Source: Pedobacter segetis
GTDB lineage: Bacteria; Bacteroidota; Bacteroidia; Sphingobacteriales; Sphingobacteriaceae
Reading direction: 5' to 3'
NCBI RefSeq assembly: GCF_016623585.1
Contig: NZ_JAEHFY010000010.1
Location: 1-64,000 of the forward strand
DNA length: 64,000 nt
Shown: one piece after another, positions 8,652-17,816 of the stretch
How the letters are laid out: the number at the start of each line of letters is the position of its first letter
How positions within the stretch are numbered: the stretch's first letter is position 1
The notes under the pieces: model-generated
What the model saw: the letters and a program-made list of their open reading frames with translations, nothing else
Told to the model about the DNA's origin: nothing
The model's database searches: none
Made by a program: the position numbers and the translations under genes

Positions 8652-9461
8652 TTATAAAATAGCTTCTCTTACTCGTATTAATTTCACTAATAAATCTTCT
8701 AATAAATTTAGTTCTAGCATATTGGCAGCATCAGATTTTGCGTTTTTGATGTCATCGTGGGTTTCTATAAAAAGGCCATCTGCACCTACCGCAATTGCAG
8801 CTTTAGCAATTGTTTCTATCAAGGCTGGCTTGCCCCCAGTTATCCCGGTTGTTTGATTTGGTTGTTGTAAAGAATGCGTACAGTCCATCACAACAGGTAC
8901 ATTAAAAGACTTCATTTCAGGGATACCCCTGTAATCTACTATTAGATCTTGATAACCGAACGTATTGCCGCGATCGGTTAAAATCACATTATTGTTCCCG
9001 TTCTCTTTAATCTTATCTACCGCAAATTTCATGGAAGAGGCAGATAAAAACTGACCTTTTTTAACGTTTACATATTTGCCGGTTTCTGCAGCTGCAAGCA
9101 ATAAATCTGTTTGTCGGCATAAGAATGCTGGTATTTGCAACACATCTACATAGGCTGCTGCCATTGCGGCGTCTGTGCTTTCATGAATATCGGTAACGGT
9201 TGGCACATCAAATTGTTTCCCTATTTTCTCTAAAATTTTCAAAGCTTTCTCATCACCAATTCCTGTAAAAGAATCTATCCTTGATCGGTTTGCTTTTTTA
9301 AATGATCCTTTGAAAATATATGGGATTGCTAGTTTATCTGCAATCTTTACAACTTTTTCGGCAATTCTTAGGGCAATGTCCTCTCCTTCTATTGCACAAG
9401 GCCCGGCCATTAATAAAAAGTTTTTAGAATCTTTGTGTTTGATTTTGGATAGGTTAAGCAT
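8652..9461 (-). CDS. kdsA: 3-deoxy-8-phosphooctulonate synthase (Kdo-8-P synthase)
   Basis: Condenses phosphoenolpyruvate with arabinose-5-phosphate to Kdo-8-phosphate for the LPS inner core. 269 residues, a single TIM-barrel domain. Diagnostic segments are GSFKKANRS, DIHE, LCRQTDLL, NVKKGQF, and the C-terminal FIETHDD. The N-terminal LLMAGPCAIE has Cys22 where the E. coli metal-independent enzyme has Asn, which places this enzyme in the metal-dependent class (Aquifex type; Cys, His, Glu and Asp ligands). The partner enzymes KdsD and KdsC are elsewhere in the window, not in an operon. Confidence 0.96.
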   Translation of the reverse strand: MLNLSKIKHKDSKNFLLMAGPCAIEGEDIALRIAEKVVKIADKLAIPYIFKGSFKKANRSRIDSFTGIGDEKALKILEKIGKQFDVPTVTDIHESTDAAMAAAYVDVLQIPAFLCRQTDLLLAAAETGKYVNVKKGQFLSASSMKFAVDKIKENGNNNVILTDRGNTFGYQDLIVDYRGIPEMKSFNVPVVMDCTHSLQQPNQTTGITGGKPALIETIAKAAIAVGADGLFIETHDDIKNAKSDAANMLELNLLEDLLVKLIRVREAIL

Positions 9462-9547
9462 ATTTTATTTGTGTTGAATGATTGGATTTTGAACGATTGG
9501 ATTTTTGATTTACAAAATGCTCTATTTTGATGATGGATGAATTAGGT

Positions 9548-9689
9548 TTGCGTTAGGGATAGTAACGGCATCCTTTTTTGTTTTTCGGCTGTGCTTATTG
9601 ATCACAAAAACACCCTTCTTTGTACTATAAAATTAAGACGCACAGAACCACAAAAAAGATACAGTGAATAGCCCGTTAAAACGCCCAAA
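9548..9689. repeat. Dispersed intergenic repeat, copy A
   Basis: It begins TTGCGTTAGGGATAG and ends TAGCCCGTTAAAACGCCCAAA. Both ends and the internal GGCATCCTTTTTTGT and AAAAAAGATA blocks recur at 34197-34335, while the middle differs. No coding frame. Confidence 0.75.
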
Positions 9690-9745
9690 TTTTAATATAA
9701 CTTTGAAGGATAGCCCGGGTGCTGTTGCCAAACACTTAAAAAATC

Positions 9746-11935
9746 TCAATTCCCTAACTCTGACATAAACTTGATACGCATCAACTGGATTTCTTCGCGA
9801 TTGTAATCATCGGAACCTAGTTCTGCCAAGGCATCATCTATAGAATCTACCTCGGCGGTTTTAAAATAATCAAAAACCTCGTCTTGCCTATCTTCATCTA
9901 TCACTTCATCTATAAAATAATTGAGGTTTAGTTTGGTACCCGATCCAACGATTGATTCTACTTCTTTTAAAATATCTTCGTAGCTGATGCCCTTTGATGC
10001 GGCGATATCCTCTAAAGAAATATGGCGATCTATGTTTTGGATGATAGAGACTTTTAAGGCCGATTTATTTGCTGTTGTTTTAACCACAAAATCAATTGGG
10101 CGGTCAATATCGTTCTCTTCAACATATTTTTTGATAAGCTCTATAAAAGCAGCCCCAAATTTGATGGCTTTGCCATTTCCAACACCAGAGATATGCTTCA
10201 ATTCATCCATATTAATTGGATAATGGGTGCACATTTCTTCCAAAGATGGATCTTGGAAAATAACAAATGGCGGTAAATTCTTCTGTTTTGCTATTTTTTT
10301 CCTTAAATCTTTGAGCATTTGCAAAAGCTGAGTATCTAACGCTCCGGTCCCTTGTTGTGATGTGTCGTCATCATCTGTTTGGGCAGTTTCCATTTCCCTG
10401 TTTAAAATAAAACGCAAAGCGTAAGGGCTTTCTAAAAATTTTTCTCCAGATTTAGATAATCTTAATAAGCCGAAATTATCTACGTCTTTTACGATGAAAT
10501 TATCTAAAAGTGCCTGCCTTAAAACAGATTTCCAAAGGTTAAGCCCTTGTTCTTTGCCGCTACCGAAATACTTTGTTTGATGATGCTTATAAGACTGGAT
10601 CTGCGCTGTTTCTAACCCCATTAAAACATTGATGATGTAGTTATCATCAAACTTATCCGCGTTTTCTTTGATGAAGTTTAAAACAATTTTAAGAGGCTCT
10701 TCTGCACTAAAATATTCTTTTTTTGCCCTGCAGTTATCGCACATGTTATTGCAGCCAACTTCATTAAAGTTTTCTCCAAAATAATGTAAAATTTGTTTTC
10801 TTCTACAAACCGCCGATTCTGAATAGTCTATAACCTCTTTTAATATCTGGGTACCTATTTCGCGTTCTGAAACAGGCTTATCTTTCATAAACTTGGCTAG
10901 CTTATCAATATCTTTTTCAGAGTAAAAAGCAATGCAAAACCCTTCGCCGCCATCTCTACCTGCCCTACCCGTTTCTTGGTAATAACCCTCCATGCTTTTG
11001 GGTATATCATGGTGGATAACATAACGCACATCTGGTTTATCTATCCCCATCCCAAATGCGATGGTAGCAACAATCACATCAACATCCTCCATCAAGAATT
11101 TATCTTGGGTATCTGCCCTCACTTTGGGCTCTAAACCAGCATGGTATGGTAATGATTTTATTCCGTTTATGGCTAAAGCGTTACTAACTTCTTCTACTTT
11201 TTTGCGGCTTAAGCAATAAACGATACCAGATTTGCCCGCATTGCCTTTGATATATTTTACAATTTCTTTGATCACATCTCTTTTTGGCCTTACGTCATAA
11301 AACAAATTAGGCCTATTAAATGAAGATTTGAAGAGGTTAGCATTGGTCATTTGCAGGTTCTTCTGGATATCATACTGAACTTTTGGTGTTGCCGTTGCTG
11401 TTAAAGCAATTAATGAAATGTTTTCTCCAATGTTATTGATCACTTGCCTGATCTTTCTGTATTCTGGCCTAAAATCATGCCCCCATTCTGATATACAATG
11501 TGCTTCATCAATGGCTACAAAAGAAATCTTCAATAATTTTAGAAAATCTATATTATCTTGTTTAGTTAAAGATTCTGGGGCAACGTAAAGCAGTTTGGTT
11601 TCACCGGATAGAACATCATCTTTGACTTTTGCAGTCTCAGATTTGTTTAGCGATGAATTTAAGAAATGTGCGATGCTATCTCTCCCACCAAATGCCCTTA
11701 ACTGATCAACCTGGTTTTTCATTAGGGCGATAAGCGGAGAAATAACTAGGGCCGTTCCCTCGCTCATTAATGCTGGCAACTGATAGCAGATGGATTTACC
11801 GCCGCCCGTGGGCATAATTACGAATGTATCGTTTTTCTCTAAGATGCTGTTAATGATGGCCTCTTGATCACCTTTGAAATTATCAAACCCGAAAAAAGTT
11901 TGTAAGTTGTCTATTAAAGATTTTTTAATCTGCAT
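9746..11935 (-). CDS. recQ: ATP-dependent DNA helicase RecQ
   Basis: 3'-5' superfamily 2 helicase for recombination and fork repair. 729 residues from ATG 11935; a TTG four codons upstream is less likely. Walker A PTGGGKS is at 42-48, the DEAH box reads AIDEAHCISEWGHDFR, and motif VI is in ETGRAGRDGG. The RQC zinc site uses C in AVCRRK and CNNMCDNC. A winged-helix region and an HRDC domain (LKDLRKKIAKQKNLPPFVIF) follow. The tail after HRDC, about 120 residues, is longer than in E. coli RecQ and ends in an acidic helical segment. Divergent from kdsD. Confidence 0.96.
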   Translation of the reverse strand: MQIKKSLIDNLQTFFGFDNFKGDQEAIINSILEKNDTFVIMPTGGGKSICYQLPALMSEGTALVISPLIALMKNQVDQLRAFGGRDSIAHFLNSSLNKSETAKVKDDVLSGETKLLYVAPESLTKQDNIDFLKLLKISFVAIDEAHCISEWGHDFRPEYRKIRQVINNIGENISLIALTATATPKVQYDIQKNLQMTNANLFKSSFNRPNLFYDVRPKRDVIKEIVKYIKGNAGKSGIVYCLSRKKVEEVSNALAINGIKSLPYHAGLEPKVRADTQDKFLMEDVDVIVATIAFGMGIDKPDVRYVIHHDIPKSMEGYYQETGRAGRDGGEGFCIAFYSEKDIDKLAKFMKDKPVSEREIGTQILKEVIDYSESAVCRRKQILHYFGENFNEVGCNNMCDNCRAKKEYFSAEEPLKIVLNFIKENADKFDDNYIINVLMGLETAQIQSYKHHQTKYFGSGKEQGLNLWKSVLRQALLDNFIVKDVDNFGLLRLSKSGEKFLESPYALRFILNREMETAQTDDDDTSQQGTGALDTQLLQMLKDLRKKIAKQKNLPPFVIFQDPSLEEMCTHYPINMDELKHISGVGNGKAIKFGAAFIELIKKYVEENDIDRPIDFVVKTTANKSALKVSIIQNIDRHISLEDIAASKGISYEDILKEVESIVGSGTKLNLNYFIDEVIDEDRQDEVFDYFKTAEVDSIDDALAELGSDDYNREEIQLMRIKFMSELGN

Positions 11936-11986
11936 TATTAAAGTCAAAAAAAACAGTCCATACTGATTTTGATTATCAAAATAACA

Positions 11987-11994
11987 TATTTTTG
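11987..11994 (+). promoter_or_regulatory. -7 box of the kdsD promoter
   Basis: TATTTTTG fits TAnnTTTG and lies 36 bases before the TTG start of kdsD. The nearest upstream TTG (11969-11971) is only 15 bases away, closer than the usual 17-23, so the -33 element is doubtful. Confidence 0.5.
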
Positions 11995-12030
11995 TGAAAT
12001 AATAGTATTAAAATTATAAACTTTTACAAT

Positions 12031-12996
12031 TTGAAATCAGTCCAAGAAATTTTAGAGGTCGCCAAAAATACAATTCTAATAGAGGCAAGTGCTTTAAAGC
12101 AACTTCTAGAGCAATTAAAGCCTGATTTTGCTCATCTAATTATAGAGATATTAAACTTAAAAGGTAGGGTAATTATTACGGGTGTTGGAAAAAGTGCCAT
12201 AATAGCCCAAAAAATAGTAGCAACCTTTAATTCCACGGGTACACCAGCTATTTTTATGCATGCTGCGGATGCCATACATGGCGATTTAGGCATTATACAA
12301 AAAGACGACCTTGTTTTATGTTTATCCAAGAGCGGCAATACATCAGAAATAAAAGTTCTAATTCCGCTGCTTAAGCAAGGGAAAAATAAATTGGCCTGTA
12401 TTGTGGGCGATACCACATCATACCTGGCAAAACAAGCCGATTATGTTATTGATGCCAGCGTAAAGACTGAGGCTTGCCCTAATAATCTGGCACCAACCAC
12501 AAGCACTACCGCCCAGTTGGCTTTAGGCGATGCTTTGGCAGTTTGTTTGCTAGATTGCAGGGCATTTACAAAAGAAGATTTTGCGAAATACCATCCGGGG
12601 GGCGCATTGGGCAAGAAACTATATTTAAAAGTTGGAGATTTAAGTGCCCTAAATGAAAAACCGCAGATCGGCTTAACCGCAAACATCAGGGAGGTAATTT
12701 TAGAAATCACCAAAAAGCGGCTTGGTATTGTTGCCGTTTTAGACGATGAAAAGTTGGTTGGCGTGATTACCGATGGCGATTTAAGAAGGATGATGGAAAA
12801 TTACCAATCTTTTGAAAGTTTGAAAGCCGCGGATATTTTAAGCAAAAACCCAAAAACAATAGACGCTAATGAGATGGCTGTTAACGCTTTAACATTAATG
12901 AAAAAACACAACATTACACAACTATTGGTAAAAAGAGATAAAATGTACGATGGAGTTGTACATTTGCATGATTTATTGAAAGAAGGAATAATATAA
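12031..12996 (+). CDS. kdsD: D-arabinose-5-phosphate isomerase (KpsF/GutQ family)
   Basis: Interconverts ribulose-5-phosphate and arabinose-5-phosphate, the first step towards Kdo. 321 residues: an N-terminal SIS domain (GVGKSAIIAQKIVATFNSTG; LSKSGNTSEI) and two C-terminal CBS motifs (about 205-320, ending VVHLHDLLKEG). The start is TTG: in frame back to the stop at 11995-11997 there is no ATG or GTG. The next gene, manC, begins 11 bases downstream, so the two are probably co-transcribed, linking Kdo and GDP-mannose supply. Confidence 0.93.
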   Translation: MKSVQEILEVAKNTILIEASALKQLLEQLKPDFAHLIIEILNLKGRVIITGVGKSAIIAQKIVATFNSTGTPAIFMHAADAIHGDLGIIQKDDLVLCLSKSGNTSEIKVLIPLLKQGKNKLACIVGDTTSYLAKQADYVIDASVKTEACPNNLAPTTSTTAQLALGDALAVCLLDCRAFTKEDFAKYHPGGALGKKLYLKVGDLSALNEKPQIGLTANIREVILEITKKRLGIVAVLDDEKLVGVITDGDLRRMMENYQSFESLKAADILSKNPKTIDANEMAVNALTLMKKHNITQLLVKRDKMYDGVVHLHDLLKEGII

Positions 12997-13007
12997 AAAC
13001 CAATATA

Positions 13008-14090
13008 ATGAACAACAATTATGCTTTGATTATGGCCGGCGGAATTGGGAGCAGATTTTGGCCTGTTAGCCGCACCACTTACCCCAAACAGTTTTTAGAT
13101 GTTTTAGGTACTGGCAAAAGCTTAATTCAGAATACTTTTGAAAGGTTTAAAAAAATTATTCCTATTGAAAACATCTACATACTAACCAATGAGAATTATT
13201 TTGATTTGGTAAAAGATCAACTGCCAGAATTAACAGATAACCAAATAATTGGAGAACCAATTATGAGGAATACCGCACCATGTATAGCCTATGGTTGCTA
13301 TAAAATTAGGCAGTTAGATAAAGATGCCCAAATTGTTGTTGCGCCATCAGACCATTTAATTTTAGAAACAGAAAACTTTCTAAACATTATTAGCCACGCT
13401 TTGGTTGCCAGCAAAGAACATAAATGCTTGATCACTTTGGGTATTAAACCATCTAGGCCCGATACGGGTTATGGGTATATCCAATATGCAGAAAACACCA
13501 TAACAGACAATTTGCATAAGGTTAAAACTTTTACAGAAAAACCATCCTTAGAAATTGCCAAAACCTTTTTAGAAAGTGGCGATTTCTTATGGAACTCTGG
13601 GATTTTTGTGTGGAGCGTAAGCGAGATCATCAAAGCTTTTGATGCCCATTTGCCAGATATGAGCGAGATTTTTAGGAATGGGAAATCCCATTATAACTCA
13701 AGATCAGAAAAAGAATTTATCCAAACAGCTTTTCAAAAATGCACCAATATTTCTATAGATTACGGAATTATGGAAAAAGCGGATAACGTTTACGTAATGC
13801 CCTCAGAATTTGGCTGGAGCGATCTAGGTACCTGGGCCTCTGTTTATGATCTGGCCGATAAAGATTATGTTGGCAATGCGGTAATCAACCCCGATAAGGC
13901 CATCATGTATAATTCTTCTAATTGCATGGTTAACGTACCTAGCGATAAATTAGTTGTTTTGAACGGGTTGCATGATTTTATTGTAGTAGAATCTAACAAT
14001 ACTTTAATGATCTGCCCCAGAAGTGAAGAACAACACGTTAAACAGGTTGTTGCAGACGTAAAGCATAAATTTGGGACTAAGTACATTTAG
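13008..14090 (+). CDS. manC: Mannose-1-phosphate guanylyltransferase
   Basis: Makes GDP-mannose from mannose-1-phosphate and GTP for surface glycans. 360 residues. The N-terminal nucleotidyltransferase signature reads MAGGIGSRFWPVSRTTYPKQ, followed by VAPSDHLI, the EKP motif in FTEKPSLE, FLWNSGIFVW, and DYGIMEKADN with GWSDLGTW. The C-terminal phosphomannose isomerase domain of bifunctional ManC/AlgA proteins is absent, so it is the monofunctional type. Eleven bases after kdsD, same strand. Confidence 0.95.
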   Translation: MNNNYALIMAGGIGSRFWPVSRTTYPKQFLDVLGTGKSLIQNTFERFKKIIPIENIYILTNENYFDLVKDQLPELTDNQIIGEPIMRNTAPCIAYGCYKIRQLDKDAQIVVAPSDHLILETENFLNIISHALVASKEHKCLITLGIKPSRPDTGYGYIQYAENTITDNLHKVKTFTEKPSLEIAKTFLESGDFLWNSGIFVWSVSEIIKAFDAHLPDMSEIFRNGKSHYNSRSEKEFIQTAFQKCTNISIDYGIMEKADNVYVMPSEFGWSDLGTWASVYDLADKDYVGNAVINPDKAIMYNSSNCMVNVPSDKLVVLNGLHDFIVVESNNTLMICPRSEEQHVKQVVADVKHKFGTKYI

Positions 14091-14094
14091 CTTT

Positions 14095-14140
14095 AAGGTG
14101 GAAGGTTAAAGGTGGAAGGTTAAGGGTGGAAGGTTAAAGG
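14095..14140. repeat. Three 14-bp tandem units
   Basis: AAGGTGGAAGGTT is repeated three times with AAA or AAG spacers, just after the manC stop. A simple intergenic minisatellite without apparent coding or regulatory role. Confidence 0.7.
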
Positions 14141-14154
14141 TTTCCATTTTGTTT

Positions 14155-15486
14155 TTAGGCTTTTCTAACCACCAAGTTATAATTCTCTATTTTAGAAATC
14201 AAGATGTCTGTTCCATGTTCTATGTAGCCGTCATCAGATACGGCATCAAACCATTCGCCATCAATATCAATCCTACCAGAAGGCCGTAGGTCTGTTTTGG
14301 CAAAACCCCTTTTACCCAACAGTTCTATCCTTGGCTTTTTTACTTGATAACCTTGGTTAGATTGTTGTTCATCGCTTAAGACCAACCTTTTAAAAGCACT
14401 GGTTTTTAAAATGTTGCCACCAAATATCACCGATAATGCAATGGCAGCGATCATAGATATAAGAACGATTAAAAAAGCTTGGGTAATACGCTGGTCTCCG
14501 CTGAAACTTAAATCGAAGAAATTGTTTAAGATTAGGCTCATTGCCAAACCTATAACCATAAATATGATTCCCAAAATGCCAAATATCCCAAATCCGGGTA
14601 TTAAAAATATCTCCAATATCAATAAAACAATACCGGCAACAAACAGTAAAATTTCCCAATTTGCTGCTAGCCCTTCTATGTAAAGCGGTGCAAAAAACAA
14701 TAAAGAAGCCACTATGGCAACTAAAAGCGCAAAACCTATCCCGGGAGATTGTAGTTCAAAATAAATCCCGCCGATTATAAAAATTATCAATACGCTGCTT
14801 ACCGCAGGGTTAGTTAAAAAACCAATAATGAAATCTGTTGTTGTTGGATGGTATTGGGTAATCTGGGCATCGGAAATCCCTTCTTTAACTAAAACATCAT
14901 TTATAGAAACCGCCTCTCCATTACAAAAACCATTTGCAATAGCTTCGTTAGTGGTTAATGTTAAAACTTTGCCTTTCTCACTAATGTTCTCTACCTCAAC
15001 ATCTGGGTCCACAAAGGCTTCGGCTATTTTTGGGTCACGGCCTTTGGCCTGGGCCGTTGTACGCATAAGGCCACGCATATAAGATTGATATTTTTCTGGC
15101 AAAACCTCCCCGTTTCCGTTTACCACGCTTGCTGCGCCGATACTTGCGCCCCTAACCATATAAATTTTATCGCAAGCAATAGAAATCAGCGCCCCGGCAG
15201 AAGCCGCATTATTATCTATATAAACAATGGTCTTTAATTTACTGTTAAGAATTTTAGTGCGGATAGAATCGGCATAATCCAGCATCCCGCCATAAGTATT
15301 CATATCTATAACCATAACAGAAGCACCGCTTTGCTTTGCCGCCTCAAAAGCTTTTTTGGTTGATCGCCAAGCAGCAGGATTGATTTCTTCTTTTAAATTT
15401 AGCTGATAAACCTTAGTTTGCGCCAAAAGATGGCTGCCGTAAAAGCATATCAATAAAAACAGGGCAACATTTTTAGTTATTTTCAT
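14155..15486 (-). CDS. nfeD: NfeD-family membrane-bound serine protease, full length
   Basis: 443 residues. A cleavable signal peptide (NVALFLLICFYGSHLLAQ) is followed by a ClpP-like protease domain with the catalytic Ser in NNAASAGALI, about four membrane helices between 230 and 350, and a C-terminal NfeD OB-fold domain (RIELLGKRGFAKTDLRPSG). In characterised archaeal homologues the protease cleaves stomatin. No stomatin/SPFH gene is adjacent here, which is unusual for the partnership. Convergent with manC. Confidence 0.88.
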   Translation of the reverse strand: MKITKNVALFLLICFYGSHLLAQTKVYQLNLKEEINPAAWRSTKKAFEAAKQSGASVMVIDMNTYGGMLDYADSIRTKILNSKLKTIVYIDNNAASAGALISIACDKIYMVRGASIGAASVVNGNGEVLPEKYQSYMRGLMRTTAQAKGRDPKIAEAFVDPDVEVENISEKGKVLTLTTNEAIANGFCNGEAVSINDVLVKEGISDAQITQYHPTTTDFIIGFLTNPAVSSVLIIFIIGGIYFELQSPGIGFALLVAIVASLLFFAPLYIEGLAANWEILLFVAGIVLLILEIFLIPGFGIFGILGIIFMVIGLAMSLILNNFFDLSFSGDQRITQAFLIVLISMIAAIALSVIFGGNILKTSAFKRLVLSDEQQSNQGYQVKKPRIELLGKRGFAKTDLRPSGRIDIDGEWFDAVSDDGYIEHGTDILISKIENYNLVVRKA

Positions 15487-15504
15487 AATCTGTTCAAAAA
15501 AAGA

Positions 15505-16254
15505 ATGATTTCCAATAAATATACATCAAAGCATTTACACTCTAACAAAGAGAAACAAATTATATGGAAAATCTTATTAGATGATGATGAAGGGACATTG
15601 GTTTGGGAAAGTAGGGACAAAGATAAAAGAGTTTGTTTTAACGCTTATGATTTTAAACAAGGTAAGTACCTTTTACAAGATTTCTCTTTTGAAGAACAAT
15701 GGTTTTTGAGCGCACAATCTGTTAAAAACAATATACTTTATCTATCAGGGTTTGAAAACGAGTTTGCTCCCGTTCAAAAAGGGATAATCGCTTTTGATCT
15801 AATTTCTAAGCGCAATCTGTGGCAAAATTTTAGTATTGCAGTTCAGCAATTTGCCCAAGATGGTTTGGTTGTTTTTGACGCTAAAATAGCTCCAAGAAAA
15901 TTCAGGTTAATAGATTATAATACCGGGAATGCTATTAATGATCTGGACATAAACACCTTACCGCTTTTAAAAAATTTAGCTAACGATATTCTTTTACCGC
16001 AAATATTTAATGAAAACAAAGATTGGGAAACGCTGCACCAACTCAAATATGATGATCTAGAAATTCTAGCGGGTTATCGAGCCAAAGAGGGCACATTTGA
16101 TCAATATATTCTCATCAAGAAAAACAACGAAATTATTTTTGAAGATATACTTAACAAAGCCATACAAAAGAAGGCTTTTGATACGTTCTTTATCTGGCAA
16201 AACAAACTGATTTATATTAAAAACAAATCGGAAATTGTGAGTTATTTAGTATAA
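15505..16254 (+). CDS. Hypothetical protein, probably DUF4905
   Basis: 249 residues, soluble, without a signal peptide. Recurrent W/D-rich strands (GTLVWESRDKDKRVCF; KRNLWQNFSIAV) suggest a beta-propeller-like or layered beta structure that reads like a stripped PQQ/WD protein. From memory it resembles the Sphingobacteriaceae family DUF4905; function unknown. Divergent from nfeD with 18 bases between starts and 16 bases ahead of the LysM gene, with which it may be co-transcribed. Confidence 0.6.
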   Translation: MISNKYTSKHLHSNKEKQIIWKILLDDDEGTLVWESRDKDKRVCFNAYDFKQGKYLLQDFSFEEQWFLSAQSVKNNILYLSGFENEFAPVQKGIIAFDLISKRNLWQNFSIAVQQFAQDGLVVFDAKIAPRKFRLIDYNTGNAINDLDINTLPLLKNLANDILLPQIFNENKDWETLHQLKYDDLEILAGYRAKEGTFDQYILIKKNNEIIFEDILNKAIQKKAFDTFFIWQNKLIYIKNKSEIVSYLV

Positions 16255-16270
16255 TTGCAAAATTTTTAAA

Positions 16271-17188
16271 ATGAATAAAAATCATTTCATGAATTATAAA
16301 ACACTCCTTTTTATTTTATTTTCTTTCTCTATTTTTTGTGCAAAAGCTAATTCCCTAACAGATTCTATTGGGGTAGAAAACCTTAATGGCAAAAAATTGA
16401 TTTTGCACAAAGTGGAGCCCAAAGAAACTTATTATTCTATTGGCAGAAGATACGGCATTAGCCCACAAGTTATAATGGAATACAATAAAAGCGTGGCCTT
16501 GCATCCTTCTGATATTATAAAAGTACCAACCCAAACCCCGTTTACAAATCCGCCAACTTCTTTTTCCTCTCCTCCAAAAAAAGAAAATGAACCTGTAAAA
16601 AAAGAAATTAACCATAAGGTTGCCCAAGGGGAAACATTGTACGGTATTGCCAGTAAATATAACATGAGGGTTGATGATCTTAAATTATTGAACGGCTTAA
16701 AAAACAATAGCCTAAGCGTTGGGCAAACCTTAAAAGTTGTAGCCAACGATAAAGTGAGCCTTACCCAAGAAGTTGCCATAAATGATAAAGGAAAGCCAGA
16801 AGTGGCTACAGACAATAAACCCATTAAATCTGATAAAATAAAATATTTAGATTCTGTTGATTCTCAAAACACCTTAGAGATACCAAAAAATAGGTACGGG
16901 ATTACCGAAATGAACGATAAAGGATTAGCCGTTTGGATCGATGACAATAATTTAGATGCCACCAAAAGTTATGCTTTGCACCGCACAGCACCAGTTGGAA
17001 CGATAATAAAAATAACCAACCCAATGACCAATAGAAGCGTATTTGCAAAGGTTGTAGGCAGGTTTACAGAAAACGAAACCACAAAAGATGTGATTATTGT
17101 AGTTACAAAAGCTACCGCAGAGGCCATTGGCGCATTAGACAAAAGATTTTTAGTGAACATAACCTTCGGCTTACCGAATGAAAATTGA
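16271..17188 (+). CDS. Secreted protein with two LysM motifs and an RlpA-like domain
   Basis: 305 residues. A signal peptide (LLFILFSFSIFCAKA) precedes two LysM peptidoglycan-binding motifs (about 45-90, HKVEPKETYYSIGRRYGI; about 115-160, HKVAQGETLYGIASKYN) joined by a Pro/Lys-rich linker. The C-terminal 90 residues (GLAVWIDD, APVGTIIKITNP, SVFAKVVGRF) match the double-psi beta-barrel of RlpA, though the catalytic Asp of transglycosylases is not obvious. Probably a cell-wall binding or remodelling factor. ATG 16271 or 16289 could each start the signal peptide. The end overlaps udk by 11 bases. Confidence 0.82.
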   Translation: MNKNHFMNYKTLLFILFSFSIFCAKANSLTDSIGVENLNGKKLILHKVEPKETYYSIGRRYGISPQVIMEYNKSVALHPSDIIKVPTQTPFTNPPTSFSSPPKKENEPVKKEINHKVAQGETLYGIASKYNMRVDDLKLLNGLKNNSLSVGQTLKVVANDKVSLTQEVAINDKGKPEVATDNKPIKSDKIKYLDSVDSQNTLEIPKNRYGITEMNDKGLAVWIDDNNLDATKSYALHRTAPVGTIIKITNPMTNRSVFAKVVGRFTENETTKDVIIVVTKATAEAIGALDKRFLVNITFGLPNEN

Positions 17189-17816
17189 TAAACCTTACGT
17201 TTTAGGAGTTGCCGGAGGAAGTGGTTCTGGAAAAACTTTTTTTTTAAACTGTTTCTTAAACCATTTTACCCCTGAAGAGGTTTGTTTGGTTTCCCAAGAT
17301 GATTATTACATACAAATGGGAGAAATGACACCAGAACAAAACCGCCTACATAATTTTGACTTACCCACTTGCATAGAAGTTAACCAGTTTGAAAAAGATG
17401 TTTATGATCTTTTAAACCATAAAACAGTTCATAAAAAAGAATATACTTTTAACAATCCGAACGCTATCCCCAAGATGATGGAGATCAAACCTGCCCCAAT
17501 TTTAATTTTAGAAGGTCTTTTTATCTATCATTATGAAAAAATAGACGCTATTTTTGATAGTAGGATATTTATTGATGCCGCTGCCGAAATTGCCTTAGAG
17601 AGAAGGTTAAAGAGAGATCTTTTAGAAAGGGGCTATTCTGAGGACGATGTGATGTATAAGTGGGATAACCACGTGATCCCAGCATATAACCGCTTCTTAT
17701 TGCCACATCGTAACCGTTGCGATAAAATTATAGAAAACTCTACAAACGAACTAAGGCATATATTAGATATTACTGATGAGATTTCTACCGATTTGAAAGC
17801 AAAGCTTAACCTTTAA
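17178..17816 (+). CDS. udk: Uridine kinase
   Basis: Phosphorylates uridine or cytidine in pyrimidine salvage. 212 residues: the P-loop GVAGGSGSGKT is at 10-20, the substrate region SQDDYYIQMGEM follows, then NFDLPTCIE, and a lid with RRLKRDLLERGYSEDDV. The start lies inside the end of the LysM gene in another frame, suggesting coupling. The stop shares the palindromic TTAA with the stop of the convergent gene at 17813. Confidence 0.92.
   Translation: MKIDKPYVLGVAGGSGSGKTFFLNCFLNHFTPEEVCLVSQDDYYIQMGEMTPEQNRLHNFDLPTCIEVNQFEKDVYDLLNHKTVHKKEYTFNNPNAIPKMMEIKPAPILILEGLFIYHYEKIDAIFDSRIFIDAAAEIALERRLKRDLLERGYSEDDVMYKWDNHVIPAYNRFLLPHRNRCDKIIENSTNELRHILDITDEISTDLKAKLNL

Noticed and set aside
8466-8657. 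Overlapping small frame at the end of the GT-C gene
   Set aside because: Runs through the intergenic repeat in another frame, with no recognisable domain or start context.
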